Of a stretch of 64,000 nt of DNA, positions 37,658 to 46,086 are shown in pieces. The notes below the pieces were generated by a model. The model saw only the letters and a list, made by a program, of their open reading frames with translations, was not told the origin of the DNA and searched no databases. The stretch covers positions 6,200,001 through 6,264,000 of the forward strand of contig NZ_LT607410.1 in the NCBI RefSeq assembly GCF_900091515.1. The letters run 5' to 3'. This stretch comes from Micromonospora purpureochromogenes. Lineage in GTDB: Bacteria > Actinomycetota > Actinomycetes > Mycobacteriales > Micromonosporaceae. Position numbers and translations under genes: made by a program. Position 1 is the first letter of the stretch. Each line of letters starts with the position of its first letter.

Positions 37658-38413
37658 TCAGCGGCGCAGATAGCTCAGCAGCCGCAGGATCTGCCAGTAG
37701 AGGAAGATCAGCCCGACCAGCAGCCCGAACGCGCAGAGCCAGGCGTACCGGCGGGGCAGGCCGGTGCGGACCGACCGCTCCACCTGGTCGAAGTCGAGGA
37801 TGAAGCTGAGCGCCCCGGCGATGATCGCCACCGCCGAGAAGGCGTACGGCAGCCAGCCGACCCGGCCGGAGATGCTGTAGACCTCCACGCCCTGCCGGCC
37901 GGTGAACAGCCGGAAGACCAGGTTGACCAGGCTGACCGCGAGCAGCCCGATCAGCGTGCCGATCACCAGGCGGGCCAGCCGCGGCGTGGCCCGGACCAGC
38001 CGGGCCCGGTAAAGCACCGCCATCCCGAGGAACACCCCGAAGGTGCCCACCACCGCCTGCGCGACGATGCCCGGATAGACCAGCTCGAACGCCCGGCTGG
38101 CCACGCCGAGCAGCACCCCCTGGAGCAGGGCGTACCCGATGATCGGGGCCGGGTGGGTGATGCCGCGCAGCGAGATCACCAGGAGCAGCGCGATGCCCGC
38201 CAGGGCGGTGCCGGCCAACGCCGCCGGGACCCACACCGCCTGCGGCACGACCACCCAGGCCACCGCCGCGGTGGCGCCGGTGAGCAGCAGCAGCCCGACG
38301 GTACGGACCACCACGTCGTCGACGGTCACCGCCTCCGCGCCGCCCGCACCGGGCAGCCGGTGCTCCCGGCTGCTGTCGTCCAGCCGGTCCAGGACCGGGT
38401 TGGCGCTGCGCAC
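37658..38413 (-). CDS. Bax inhibitor-1/YccA family membrane protein (copy 2)
   Basis: The 251-residue protein has a short cytoplasmic N-terminus (MRSANPVLDRLDD) and seven membrane helices. Family marks include VQGVLLG-type YALLQGVLLGVAS, VVGTFGVFLGMAVLYRA, and the C-terminal FDQVERSVRTGLPRRYAWLCAFGLLVGLIFLYWQILRLL. GAGGAGG precedes the GTG start. It follows the longer paralogue at 38576-39397 on the same strand but is separated from it by a terminator. Members affect membrane proton/calcium leak; the bacterial role is unclear. Confidence 0.85.
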   Translation of the reverse strand: MRSANPVLDRLDDSSREHRLPGAGGAEAVTVDDVVVRTVGLLLLTGATAAVAWVVVPQAVWVPAALAGTALAGIALLLVISLRGITHPAPIIGYALLQGVLLGVASRAFELVYPGIVAQAVVGTFGVFLGMAVLYRARLVRATPRLARLVIGTLIGLLAVSLVNLVFRLFTGRQGVEVYSISGRVGWLPYAFSAVAIIAGALSFILDFDQVERSVRTGLPRRYAWLCAFGLLVGLIFLYWQILRLLSYLRR

Positions 38414-38525
38414 CCGCCACCTCCTCGCCGGGCCAGTACCCCTGCTGCCACTCTCCCCCGGACGGGCCGGCGGCGGCGGGGAAACGGCCGGGCCGGGGTG
38501 CGGCGGCCGACCGGCCCACAGACGA

Positions 38526-38562
38526 CGGCGCCCGCCGCCGCGGGCCGCGGGGGCGGGCGCCG
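38526..38562 (-). terminator. terminator between the two Bax-inhibitor paralogues
   Basis: CGGCGCCCGCC (38526-38536) pairs exactly with GGCGGGCGCCG (38552-38562), giving an 11-bp stem. It lies just downstream of the first paralogue's stop on the minus strand, so the two genes are probably separate transcription units. Confidence 0.65.
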
Positions 38563-38575
38563 GGGGCTGCGACGG

Positions 38576-39397
38576 TCAGTCGTCGCCCTGGAAGTAGCTG
38601 ATCAGCCGGAGCAGCTCCAGGTAGAGCCAGACCAGGCTGACCACGATGCCGAACGCGGCCGTCCAGGAGTAGCGCTGGGGCAGCCCCATCCGGACGCCGT
38701 CCTCGACCTCCTTGAAGCTGAGCACGAAGCTCAGCGACGCGACCACGATGCAGACCAGGCTGAAGCCGATGGCCAGCGGGCTGCCGTCGCGCAGGCCGGT
38801 GTTGACGTCGAAGAAGACCGCCAGCACGAAGTTGATCAGCATGACGGCGAAGAGGCCGGCCATCACGGCGATCATGCCCTTGACGAACTTCGGGGTCGCC
38901 CGGATGACCTTCGCCTTGTAGAGCATGGCCATCACGAAGAAGACACCGAAGGTGGCCACCACGGCCTGGAGCACGATGCCCTCGTAGGCGGTCTCGTACG
39001 CCTTGCTGACCAGACCGACGAAGGCACCCTCGACCACCGCGTACGCGACGACCAGCGCCGGGTTCGCGATCCGGGAGAAGGAGATGATCAGGCCGAGGAC
39101 CACGCCGACGATCGCGGCGCCGATCCAGGCCGTGTAGACCAGGCTGTCCGGCACCAGCACCCAGGCTGCCGCGGCGGAGACGCCGAGGATGCCGAGGAGC
39201 GCGACGGTCTTGACGACCACGTCGTCGATGGTCATGGTGCCCGCGGCCGGGGCCACCGGGGAGCCGGGCTGGCCCGGGTACTGCTGGGGAATGCCGGGCT
39301 GGCCGTAGCCGTACTGCCCGGGCGGGGCGTACCCGGCGGAACGCTCCCGCTCGGCCGCCTGGCCGAGCCGGGCCAGCACCGGGTTCGAGGTCTTCAC
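38576..39397 (-). CDS. Bax inhibitor-1/YccA family membrane protein (copy 1)
   Basis: The 273-residue protein has a Gly/Pro/Gln/Tyr-rich cytoplasmic N-terminus (APPGQYGYGQPGIPQQYPGQ, about 23-42), then seven membrane helices. It contains VVEGAFVGLVSKAYE, VVATFGVFFVMAMLYKAKVIRATPKFVKG and the acidic C-terminal helix FKEVEDGVRMGLPQRYSWTAAFGIVVSLVWLYLELLRL. It is a close paralogue of the next gene but has the longer N-terminus. The start is GTG (GTGAAGACCTCG). Confidence 0.87.
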   Translation of the reverse strand: MKTSNPVLARLGQAAERERSAGYAPPGQYGYGQPGIPQQYPGQPGSPVAPAAGTMTIDDVVVKTVALLGILGVSAAAAWVLVPDSLVYTAWIGAAIVGVVLGLIISFSRIANPALVVAYAVVEGAFVGLVSKAYETAYEGIVLQAVVATFGVFFVMAMLYKAKVIRATPKFVKGMIAVMAGLFAVMLINFVLAVFFDVNTGLRDGSPLAIGFSLVCIVVASLSFVLSFKEVEDGVRMGLPQRYSWTAAFGIVVSLVWLYLELLRLISYFQGDD

Positions 39398-39505
39398 TTC
39401 TCAGGCCTCCCTCAGGGGGTCATCGCACGCACGACGTGCCCTACAAGGGTAAACGGAGACGGCGACCCGCGCGCCCGTGAGCCGGCTGAGGGAAAGCTGA
39501 GAGTG

Positions 39506-39586
39506 TGCCCGGGGCGGGGGTCGAACCCGCACGCCTTTCGGCAGCCGCTTTTAAGGCGGCCGTGTCTGCCGTTCCACCACCCGGGC
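39506..39586 (-). tRNA. tRNA-Leu (anticodon UAA), bldA-type
   Basis: On the minus strand, acceptor GCCCGGG pairs with CCCGGGC and the discriminator is A. The anticodon arm GCCGC-CTTAAAA-GCGGC carries anticodon UAA, the variable arm has a GCC-GAAA-GGC stem typical of tRNA-Leu, and the T arm is GCGGG-TTCGACC-CCCGC. CCA is not encoded. This is the tRNA that reads the rare UUA codon; in Streptomyces its counterpart bldA controls development and antibiotic production through TTA-containing genes. Confidence 0.92.
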
Positions 39587-39674
39587 GGGCGGCACCGGCG
39601 CGCCGACACGCGCGGTGCAGTGTCACCGTAACCGTTCACCGGCGACCCGGCGTACCCCGTCACCGGTGCCGCAC

Positions 39675-39680
39675 TAGGGT
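39675..39680 (+). promoter_or_regulatory. -10-like hexamer TAGGGT for the membrane glycosyltransferase-like gene
   Basis: TAGGGT ends seven bases before the GTG at 39688 with no ribosome-binding site between, suggesting a leaderless transcript. Confidence 0.4.
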
Positions 39681-39687
39681 CGAGCCC

Positions 39688-41523
39688 GTGACCAGCGCAG
39701 CCCGTACGGCGTCCGACGCCGACCCCGACCTGGCTGTCGGCCTCGCCGAGCCGGCCGCGCCCGGATCCCGCGCCACCCGCTGGCGGGCGTCCGTCGCCCG
39801 ACACCGCACCGACCTGCTCGTCGGCCTCGCGTTCGTGCTGCTCGCCGGCTGGCTCACCCAGGGCCTCTGGCCCGACCCGACCGGCCGGGTGCTGGCGCTC
39901 AACCCGGCGGACCAGACCCTCTACGAGTGGTTCCTGGCGGTCGACTCGCGAGCCGTGCTCGGCGACTTCGGCCTGCTCACCGACCGGCTCAACAGCCCGG
40001 ACGGGGTGAACCTGATGACCAACACCACGGTCATCGCGCTCGGCGTGCTCCTCGCCCCGGTCACCCTGCTCTTCGGCGCGCCGGTCACCTTCGCCCTGCT
40101 GGCCGGGGTGAACCTCGCCGGCACCGCCGTCGCCTGGCACCTGCTCTTCACCCGTACGCTGCGCGCCCACCGGCTCGCCGCGGCGCTCGGCGCCGGGCTG
40201 TGCGGCTTCGGCCCGGGCATGGTGTCCCAGTCCAACAGCCACCTGCACATGACCGCCCAGTGGCTGGTGCCGGTGATCGTCTGGCTGGTCGTACGGATGC
40301 TCCGCGCGGCCGACCCCGGCCCGGCGTCGCTGGGCGGGCCGGACCGCCGGCGGCTGGTCACCTCGGCGCTGGGCCTGGCCGCCGCGGTCACCGCGCAGGT
40401 CTTCATCGGCGAGGAGGTGCTCTTCCTCACCGCGGTCACCCTGCTGGTGATGGCGGTGGCGTACGCGCTGACCGACCGCGAGTTGCTGCGCCGGGCGCTG
40501 CCCGGCTTCGCCGGCGGCCTGATGCTCGCCGCCGGGCTGGCCCTGCTCGTCCTCGGCTACCCGCTGTGGTTCCAGTTCGCCGGGCCGCAGGGCGTGGCCG
40601 ACGGGATGTTCAGCCCGGACTACTTCTCCGCCGACCTGAGCAGCTGGTGGACCATCTCCCCGCTGTCGGTGGTGGGCAGCGACTCGTCGGCCCGGCTGAC
40701 CACCGGCCCGTCCGAGTACAACACCTTCCTCGGCCTGCCGCTGCTGCTGGTCACCGCCGGCTGCGCGCTCTGGCTGGGGCGCCGGCCGCTGGTGGTCGCC
40801 TGCGTCGCCGGCGCGCTGGCGATGGGCGCGCTGGCGCTCGGCCCCGAGGTGGTGAACGACGGCACCCGCACCGCGGTGCCCGGGCCGTACGCGCTGCTCG
40901 CCGGCCTGCCGGTGATCGACGGCGCGCTGCCGATGCGGTTCGGGCTGACCCTGCTGCCGCTGGCCGCGACGCTGCTGGTGCTCGCGGTGGACCGCGCGCT
41001 GCGGCGACCCGGCCGGGACCGGCGGCTGGTCCCCGCCGCGGTGGGAGCCGCCCTGCTCAGCGTCTTCCCCGCTCCCCTGCCGACGACCGACCGGCCACCG
41101 CTGCCCGAGTTCATCACCGGCGGCCACTGGCGCGAGTGCGTACCCCCCGGCGGGGTGCTGGTGCCGGTGCCGGCCGCCACCCCCAGGGAGCCCTGGCCGA
41201 TGCGCTGGGCGGCGGCGGCCCACGGAGCGTTCGGCATCCCGGAGGGCTTCTTCATCGGCCCGTACGGCCGGGACGGGACCGCCGCGATGGGCACCTACAA
41301 GCAGCCCACCTCGGCGCTGCTGGCCGACGTGGCCCGGCGGGGCGACGAGCCGGTGATCGGCGACGAGCAGCGCCGGCAGGCCCGGGCCGACGCCGACTTC
41401 TGGGGCGCCTCCTGCGTGGCGGTCACCGACGACGCCCCGCACGCGGAGAGCCTGCGCCGCACCCTGGTGCAGCTCTACGGTCCGGGCACCCGGATCGCCG
41501 ACGCCTGGACCTGGCGGGTCTGA
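39688..41523 (+). CDS. polytopic membrane protein, glycosyltransferase-like (GT-C type)
   Basis: The 611-residue protein has about ten to twelve membrane helices from residue 45 to 460, then a soluble C-terminal domain of about 150 residues. The first external loop holds paired acidic residues (NPADQTLYEWFLA, near DSRAVLGDFG), and SQSNSHLHMTAQW follows. This layout is typical of GT-C enzymes that use lipid-linked sugars, and of related proteins of unknown function. The GTG start fits the -10 hexamer. It is monocistronic, with a strong terminator. The glycosyltransferase assignment is tentative. Confidence 0.7.
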   Translation: MTSAARTASDADPDLAVGLAEPAAPGSRATRWRASVARHRTDLLVGLAFVLLAGWLTQGLWPDPTGRVLALNPADQTLYEWFLAVDSRAVLGDFGLLTDRLNSPDGVNLMTNTTVIALGVLLAPVTLLFGAPVTFALLAGVNLAGTAVAWHLLFTRTLRAHRLAAALGAGLCGFGPGMVSQSNSHLHMTAQWLVPVIVWLVVRMLRAADPGPASLGGPDRRRLVTSALGLAAAVTAQVFIGEEVLFLTAVTLLVMAVAYALTDRELLRRALPGFAGGLMLAAGLALLVLGYPLWFQFAGPQGVADGMFSPDYFSADLSSWWTISPLSVVGSDSSARLTTGPSEYNTFLGLPLLLVTAGCALWLGRRPLVVACVAGALAMGALALGPEVVNDGTRTAVPGPYALLAGLPVIDGALPMRFGLTLLPLAATLLVLAVDRALRRPGRDRRLVPAAVGAALLSVFPAPLPTTDRPPLPEFITGGHWRECVPPGGVLVPVPAATPREPWPMRWAAAAHGAFGIPEGFFIGPYGRDGTAAMGTYKQPTSALLADVARRGDEPVIGDEQRRQARADADFWGASCVAVTDDAPHAESLRRTLVQLYGPGTRIADAWTWRV

Positions 41524-41540
41524 CCCCGCCCCCGACACGA

Positions 41541-41575
41541 CGAAGGCCCCCTCCCGCGCCGGGAGGGGGCCTTCG
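41541..41575. terminator. strong bidirectional terminator
   Basis: CGAAGGCCCCCTCCC, a GCGCC loop, then GGGAGGGGGCCTTCG form a perfect 15-bp stem between the convergent membrane-protein and NDH-2 genes; TTCGC follows. Confidence 0.85.
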
Positions 41576-41588
41576 TTCGCGAACGGGA

Positions 41589-42923
41589 TCAGACCCGGCG
41601 GCCGGCGCCGACCGGCTGGGAGGCCTCGGCGAACTCCTCGCGCGGGTCGTGCAGCTGGCCGAGGGCCACCACCTCACGCTTGAGGAAGAACGCCAGCGAC
41701 CAGTCGACCACGACCCGGACCTTGCGGTTGAACGACGGGATCCGGCTCATGTGGTACGTCCGGTGCATGAACCAGGCCGGCCAGCCGGTCATCTTCACGC
41801 CGTACACCTGGGCGACGCCCTTGTGCAGGCCGAGGCTGGCCACGCTGCCCGCGTGCTTGTGCTTGTAGTTGACCGGCTCGCGACCGCGGATCACGTTCGC
41901 GATGTTGTCGGCCAACCGGGCGGCCTGACGCACCGCGTGCTGGGCGCTCGGCGAGCAGTAGTTGCCCGGCTCCTTGGTCAGGTCCGGCACGGCGGCGCAG
42001 TCGCCGGCGCTCCAGGCGCCCTCGACGACCCGGTCGCCGTCGACGATCTGCAGCGTCGGCAGGCAGGTGACCCGCCGGCGCTCGTCACGCGGGAAGTCCG
42101 TCGCGTCGAGCATCGGCGAGGGCTTCACGCCGGCCGTCCACACGATCGTGTCGGAGCGGAAGGTGTCGCCGTCGGAGAGCTTGACCACGCCGTCGACGCA
42201 GGACTCCAGCCGGGTGTCCAGCCGGATGTCCATGTTGCGCTTGAGCAGCTGCTGGACGGTGTAGGCACCCATGTCCCGGTCGACCTCGGGCAGCACCCGC
42301 TGGGTCGCCTCGACCAGCACCCAGCGCATGTCCTCGGGCTTGAGCTCCGGGTAGTACCGCAGCGCGTCCCGGGCCATGTCCTCCATCTCGGCGAGCGCCT
42401 CGATACCGGCGTAACCACCGCCGACGAAGGTGAAGGTCAGCGCCGAGCGGCGGACCGCCGGGTCCGGCGTGGCGGCCGCCACGTCGAGCCGGTCCAGCAC
42501 GTGGTTGCGCAGGTAGATGGCCTCGCCGATGGTCTTGAACCCGATGCCGTGCTCGTGCAGGCCCGGGATCGGCAGCGTCCGGGAGACCGAGCCGGGGGCC
42601 AGCACGACGTGGTCGTACTGGATCTCCCGGGTGGGGCCGCTGATCGGCTGCACCACCGCGGTCTTCCGGTCGTGGTCGATCCGCGTCACCGCACCCGCCA
42701 CGACCTTGCACCGGCGCAACTCCCGCCGCAGCGGCACCACGGAGTGCCGGGGGGAGATGTTGCCGGCCGCCGCCTCGGGAAGGAACGGCTGGTAGGTCAT
42801 GTGCGGCTGCGGGTCGACGACGACGACCTCGGCCTCACGGGAGCTCAGCTTCTTGGACAGGCGCAGAGCGGCGTACAGGCCGACGTGCCCGGCACCCACG
42901 ACAAGGATCCGCTTCGGATTCAC
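41589..42923 (-). CDS. ndh: type II NADH dehydrogenase (NDH-2)
   Basis: NDH-2 passes electrons from NADH to quinone without pumping protons and sits at the inner membrane face. The 444-residue protein has the FAD-binding ILVVGAGHVGLYAALRL at residue 6, the NAD-binding TFTFVGGGYAGIEALAE at about 167, and the FAD motif WSAGDCAAVPD. The C-terminal part YHMSRIPSFNRKVRVVVDWSLAFFLKREVV resembles the membrane-anchoring end of actinobacterial NDH-2. The GTG start has GGGGAAAG upstream. It is monocistronic. A related FAD oxidoreductase with another acceptor cannot be fully excluded. Confidence 0.88.
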   Translation of the reverse strand: MNPKRILVVGAGHVGLYAALRLSKKLSSREAEVVVVDPQPHMTYQPFLPEAAAGNISPRHSVVPLRRELRRCKVVAGAVTRIDHDRKTAVVQPISGPTREIQYDHVVLAPGSVSRTLPIPGLHEHGIGFKTIGEAIYLRNHVLDRLDVAAATPDPAVRRSALTFTFVGGGYAGIEALAEMEDMARDALRYYPELKPEDMRWVLVEATQRVLPEVDRDMGAYTVQQLLKRNMDIRLDTRLESCVDGVVKLSDGDTFRSDTIVWTAGVKPSPMLDATDFPRDERRRVTCLPTLQIVDGDRVVEGAWSAGDCAAVPDLTKEPGNYCSPSAQHAVRQAARLADNIANVIRGREPVNYKHKHAGSVASLGLHKGVAQVYGVKMTGWPAWFMHRTYHMSRIPSFNRKVRVVVDWSLAFFLKREVVALGQLHDPREEFAEASQPVGAGRRV

Positions 42924-43026
42924 GTCATCTATCTTTCCCCGGGCGGCTCGGGTAATCCCGTCCGAGACCCCCTTCTGTGACGGAGCACAACCGCTGTGAC
43001 CTGCGCAACGTCCCGGAGCCGTCCCG

Positions 43027-43587
43027 CTACTCGCGACGCAGCAGCCAGCCCAGCAGCCCGCTCAACCCCACCGCCACCAGCAGTCCGGCCACCGTCGCCG
43101 CCTGAAACCCGGCACCCCCGCCGATCTCGCCCAGCCAGGCCAGGATCACCCCGACCACGGCCGTGGCGAGGATCACCGTGCCGGCCCGGCTCAGCCAGCG
43201 CAGCACCAGATCCGGGTCGACCACGGCGTCGTAGGGCAGCACCGCGGCGAGCGCGCAGAGGGTGTGCGCCAGGTAGAGGGCGGCGGCCACGGCGAGCAGC
43301 CGCCAGAGCGCGATCGGCCGGTCGTACCCGGCGGAGGCGATCACCCAGCCGCCCACGGTGACCAGGGCGGCGAAGGTCGGCCACCCCCGGCGCGGGGCCA
43401 CCCCCGGCAGCACCGCCACCACCGTCAGGGCGAGCAGCGCCCGCGCGGAGAACATCTCGACCGGGTACGCCAGCAGCAGGCCGACCAGCACGGTGAGGAA
43501 GATGCCGGCGCGCACCAGCAGCGGCGCCAGGCTCACCCGGTTCACCGCCGCCCGCAGCGCCCGCACCCGTTCGGTGACCGCGTTCAT
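43027..43587 (-). CDS. five-helix membrane protein, last gene of the DUF58/MoxR cluster
   Basis: The 186-residue protein consists of an N-terminal helix (MNAVTERVRALRAAVNRV) and about five membrane helices, including IFLTVLVGLLLAYPVEMFS and TVAGLLVAVGLSGLLGWLLRRE. I do not recognise a named family. The ATG at 43587 is chosen because the frame upstream of it consists of repeat sequence. Two 47-bp repeats fill the 115-bp gap from the DUF58 stop. Position suggests it belongs to the MoxR/DUF58 group. Confidence 0.7.
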   Translation of the reverse strand: MNAVTERVRALRAAVNRVSLAPLLVRAGIFLTVLVGLLLAYPVEMFSARALLALTVVAVLPGVAPRRGWPTFAALVTVGGWVIASAGYDRPIALWRLLAVAAALYLAHTLCALAAVLPYDAVVDPDLVLRWLSRAGTVILATAVVGVILAWLGEIGGGAGFQAATVAGLLVAVGLSGLLGWLLRRE

Positions 43588-43602
43588 CTGCGCCAGCTTT
43601 CG

Positions 43603-43649
43603 TTCGCGACTGCGGGACTCCGCTGCGCTGCGTTCCTCGCGCTCACCGG
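43603..43649 (-). repeat. 47-bp repeat, copy 1
   Basis: Identical over 47 bases to copy 2, exactly 60 bp away. On the minus strand it begins CCGGTGAGCGCGAGGAACGC and ends CCGCAGTCGCGAA. It lies just upstream of the five-helix membrane gene. Confidence 0.9.
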
Positions 43650-43662
43650 TGCCCACCTTCGT

Positions 43663-43709
43663 TTCGCGACTGCGGGACTCCGCTGCGCTGCGTTCCTCGC
43701 GCTCACCGG
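43663..43709 (-). repeat. 47-bp repeat, copy 2, overlapping the DUF58 stop codon
   Basis: Second identical copy. Its first bases on the minus strand (CCGGTGAGCGCGAGG) include the TGA stop of the DUF58 gene at 43703-43705, so the repeat starts on the stop codon. Confidence 0.9.
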
Positions 43710-45073
43710 GCCCCCACCCGCGGGGCGGTGGCCAGGCGGGCGACGTCCCGTAGCACCTGGTCCAGGCTGCCCGTGCCGGCCCAGCGCACCACCGGCACGC
43801 CGTGCTCGCGCAGCTGGGCGATCATCGTGTCCCGGTCCAGCCGCCACAGCCGGAACGCCACCGGCGCCCAGCCCCGCTCGCCGGGCGGGGCGAGGTCGGT
43901 GGGGAGCGTGTCCACCGCGACCACGAACCGGCCGCCCCGCGCCAGCCGGGCCAGCATCTGCGCGGACCGCTCGTCCAGCAGCGGGGTGAGCACCACCACC
44001 AGCGCGTCGGCGGAGAGCACCTGCGGCCCGAAGACCTGGTCGTACGGCTCGTGCGGGGAAGCCTCGGCGCGCACGTCGAGCAGCCACTCCAGCACCGTCA
44101 GGTACTGCCGGCGGCCGGTGGCCGGGCGCAACCGGCGGGCCGCCGGCCCGTACTCCAGCATCGCCACCCGGTCACCCCGGTGCAGGTAGTGCTCGGCGAT
44201 CGCGGCAGCGGCCCGGACAGTGGTGTCCAACACGGACGCGGTGCCCTTCACCCCGCCGGAGCGGCCCGCCTCGGCGAGCACGTCGAGCAGGACCACCACC
44301 TCGGCGTCCCGGTCCGACAGGGTGGCCGCCACGTGCAGCTGACGGGCCCGCAGGGAGACCCGCCAGTCGATGCGGCGCAGCCGGTCGCCGGGCCCGAAGA
44401 CCCGGACGCCGGCCAGCTCGCCGCCCTCGCCCGGGCGGCGTGAGTGGTGCGCGCCGACCAGTCCGGCCGCCCGGGGCATCGCCTCCACCGCCTCGAACTG
44501 CTCGGTCTCCGGATAGACCCGCATCCGCACCGGCTCGGTGATCACCGCCCGGGAGACGAGCAGCCCGTCGGCGGCGGCGACCCGCGCGCCGGCCGGGCCG
44601 ATCGGGTGCCGCCCCCAGCGCAGCGCGGTGCCGGACAGCTCCAGGTCGACGGCCCGGCCGGTGGGGATCGAGGTGACGAAGGGGCGGTCCGCGCCGCCGG
44701 AGCGGCGCACGTCCACGCCGGCTCCGCCGAAGCCGACCCGCTCGACGCGCAGCCACGGCGAGACGCGGGCCCGCACCACCGCCACGTCGTACGCCACGGT
44801 GTCCGGGTTGCCGACGCTGACCGTGCCGGCCATCGCGCCGCCCTCGACCAGGTGAGCGTCGGCGGTGAGGATCTCCAGCTGCGGCGCGGCGGTGGGCCGG
44901 CGGCGCAGCGCGTACGCGGTGCCGAGCGCGAACGGCGCGGCGAGCACGACCAGGTCGACCCGGCCGAGCAGCACGGCGGCGATCAGCAGCACCCCGGTGA
45001 GCAGCACCGCCCGGCCCAGCGCCCAGGTGGGCGCCCAGCCCGCCGCCGGTTCCGCCGCTTCCTCGGTGGACAC
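43703..45073 (-). CDS. DUF58 domain protein (vWA-like fold)
   Basis: The 456-residue protein has two N-terminal membrane helices (about 18-55), a beta-rich outer part, then the DUF58 block RRPGEGGELAGVRVFGPGDRLRRIDWRVSLRARQLHV. A vWA-like region follows (VVVLLDVLAEAGRSGGV, ALVVVLTPLLDERSAQ). DUF58 proteins pair with MoxR AAA+ ATPases, which act as chaperones for vWA proteins and complexes. The MoxR gene starts five bases upstream of the GTG on the same strand, as expected. The stop lies inside a dispersed-type repeat. Confidence 0.88.
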   Translation of the reverse strand: MSTEEAAEPAAGWAPTWALGRAVLLTGVLLIAAVLLGRVDLVVLAAPFALGTAYALRRRPTAAPQLEILTADAHLVEGGAMAGTVSVGNPDTVAYDVAVVRARVSPWLRVERVGFGGAGVDVRRSGGADRPFVTSIPTGRAVDLELSGTALRWGRHPIGPAGARVAAADGLLVSRAVITEPVRMRVYPETEQFEAVEAMPRAAGLVGAHHSRRPGEGGELAGVRVFGPGDRLRRIDWRVSLRARQLHVAATLSDRDAEVVVLLDVLAEAGRSGGVKGTASVLDTTVRAAAAIAEHYLHRGDRVAMLEYGPAARRLRPATGRRQYLTVLEWLLDVRAEASPHEPYDQVFGPQVLSADALVVVLTPLLDERSAQMLARLARGGRFVVAVDTLPTDLAPPGERGWAPVAFRLWRLDRDTMIAQLREHGVPVVRWAGTGSLDQVLRDVARLATAPRVGAR

Positions 45074-45078
45074 GGTCG

Positions 45079-46086
45079 TCAGCGCCCCGCCCGACCGGCC
45101 GCGTAGCTGGGCAGCGCGCCGCTGGCCGGGGCGGGTGTCTGCTCCAGCACCTCACCGACCACGAAGGACGGATCGACCCGGCGCAGCCACATCTCCGGGC
45201 GCAGCGTGATCCGGTGCGCGAGCGCCGGGGCGGCCACCTCCTTGACGTCCTCCGGCACCACGTAGTCGCGGCCGGCGAAGACCGCCCGGACGCGGGCCAG
45301 CAGCAGCAGCGCCAGCGAGCCGCGCGGGGAGGCGCCAACCAGCACCGACGGGTGCTCGCGGGTGGCCGCGGTCAGGTCGACGATGTACCGGCCGACGGAG
45401 TCCTCCACCACCACGTCCTCCAGCGCGGCCTGCATGGCGCGCAGCGTGGCGGCGTCCACCACCGGTTTGATCTCGGACTCCTCGCGGCGGCGGGCCATCC
45501 GCCGGCGCAGCACGTCCCACTCCTCCTCGCGTTGCGGGTAGCCGAACGACACCCGCAGCAGGAACCGGTCCAGCTGCGCCTCGGGCAGCGGATACGTCCC
45601 CTCGTACTCGATCGGGTTGGCGGTGGCGAGCACGTGGAACGGCTCGTCCAGCCGGTAGGTCACGCCCTCGACAGAGACCTGCTTCTCCTGCATCGCCTCC
45701 AGCAGCGCCGACTGGGTCTTCGGCGGCGTCCGGTTGATCTCGTCGGCGAGCAGCAGGTTGGTGAAGAGCGGGCCGGCGCGGAAGGAGAAGTCACCGCTGC
45801 GCTGGTCGTAGAGGAAGGAGCCGGTGACGTCGGCCGGCAGCAGGTCCGGGGTGAACTGGAGGCGGCGGAAGTCCAAGCCGAGGGCCTGCGCGAAGGACCG
45901 CGCGGTCAGCGTCTTGCCCAGGCCGGGCAGGTCCTCCAGCAGCACGTGCCCACCGGCCAGGATGCCGGCGAGGACCAGCTCCAGGGACTCCCGCTTGCCG
46001 ACCACGACCTGACCGACCGCGTCCAGCACCGCCCGGGCCAGGTGGCCCACCTCCGAGGCGGGGATGCTGCGGTCCACGTCGTTCAT
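45079..46086 (-). CDS. MoxR family AAA+ ATPase
   Basis: The 335-residue protein has Walker A in LLEDLPGLGKTLTARSFA, Walker B in LLLADEINRTPPKTQSALLEAMQE, sensor 1 in HVLATANPIEYEGTYPLPEAQLDRF, and VLVGASPRGSLALLLLARVRA. MoxR ATPases are thought to remodel or activate vWA-domain partners, here most likely the DUF58 protein next to it. Its ATG shares one base with the stop of the preceding gene (TGATG), and DUF58 follows after five bases, so translation is tightly linked. Confidence 0.93.
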   Translation of the reverse strand: MNDVDRSIPASEVGHLARAVLDAVGQVVVGKRESLELVLAGILAGGHVLLEDLPGLGKTLTARSFAQALGLDFRRLQFTPDLLPADVTGSFLYDQRSGDFSFRAGPLFTNLLLADEINRTPPKTQSALLEAMQEKQVSVEGVTYRLDEPFHVLATANPIEYEGTYPLPEAQLDRFLLRVSFGYPQREEEWDVLRRRMARRREESEIKPVVDAATLRAMQAALEDVVVEDSVGRYIVDLTAATREHPSVLVGASPRGSLALLLLARVRAVFAGRDYVVPEDVKEVAAPALAHRITLRPEMWLRRVDPSFVVGEVLEQTPAPASGALPSYAAGRAGR

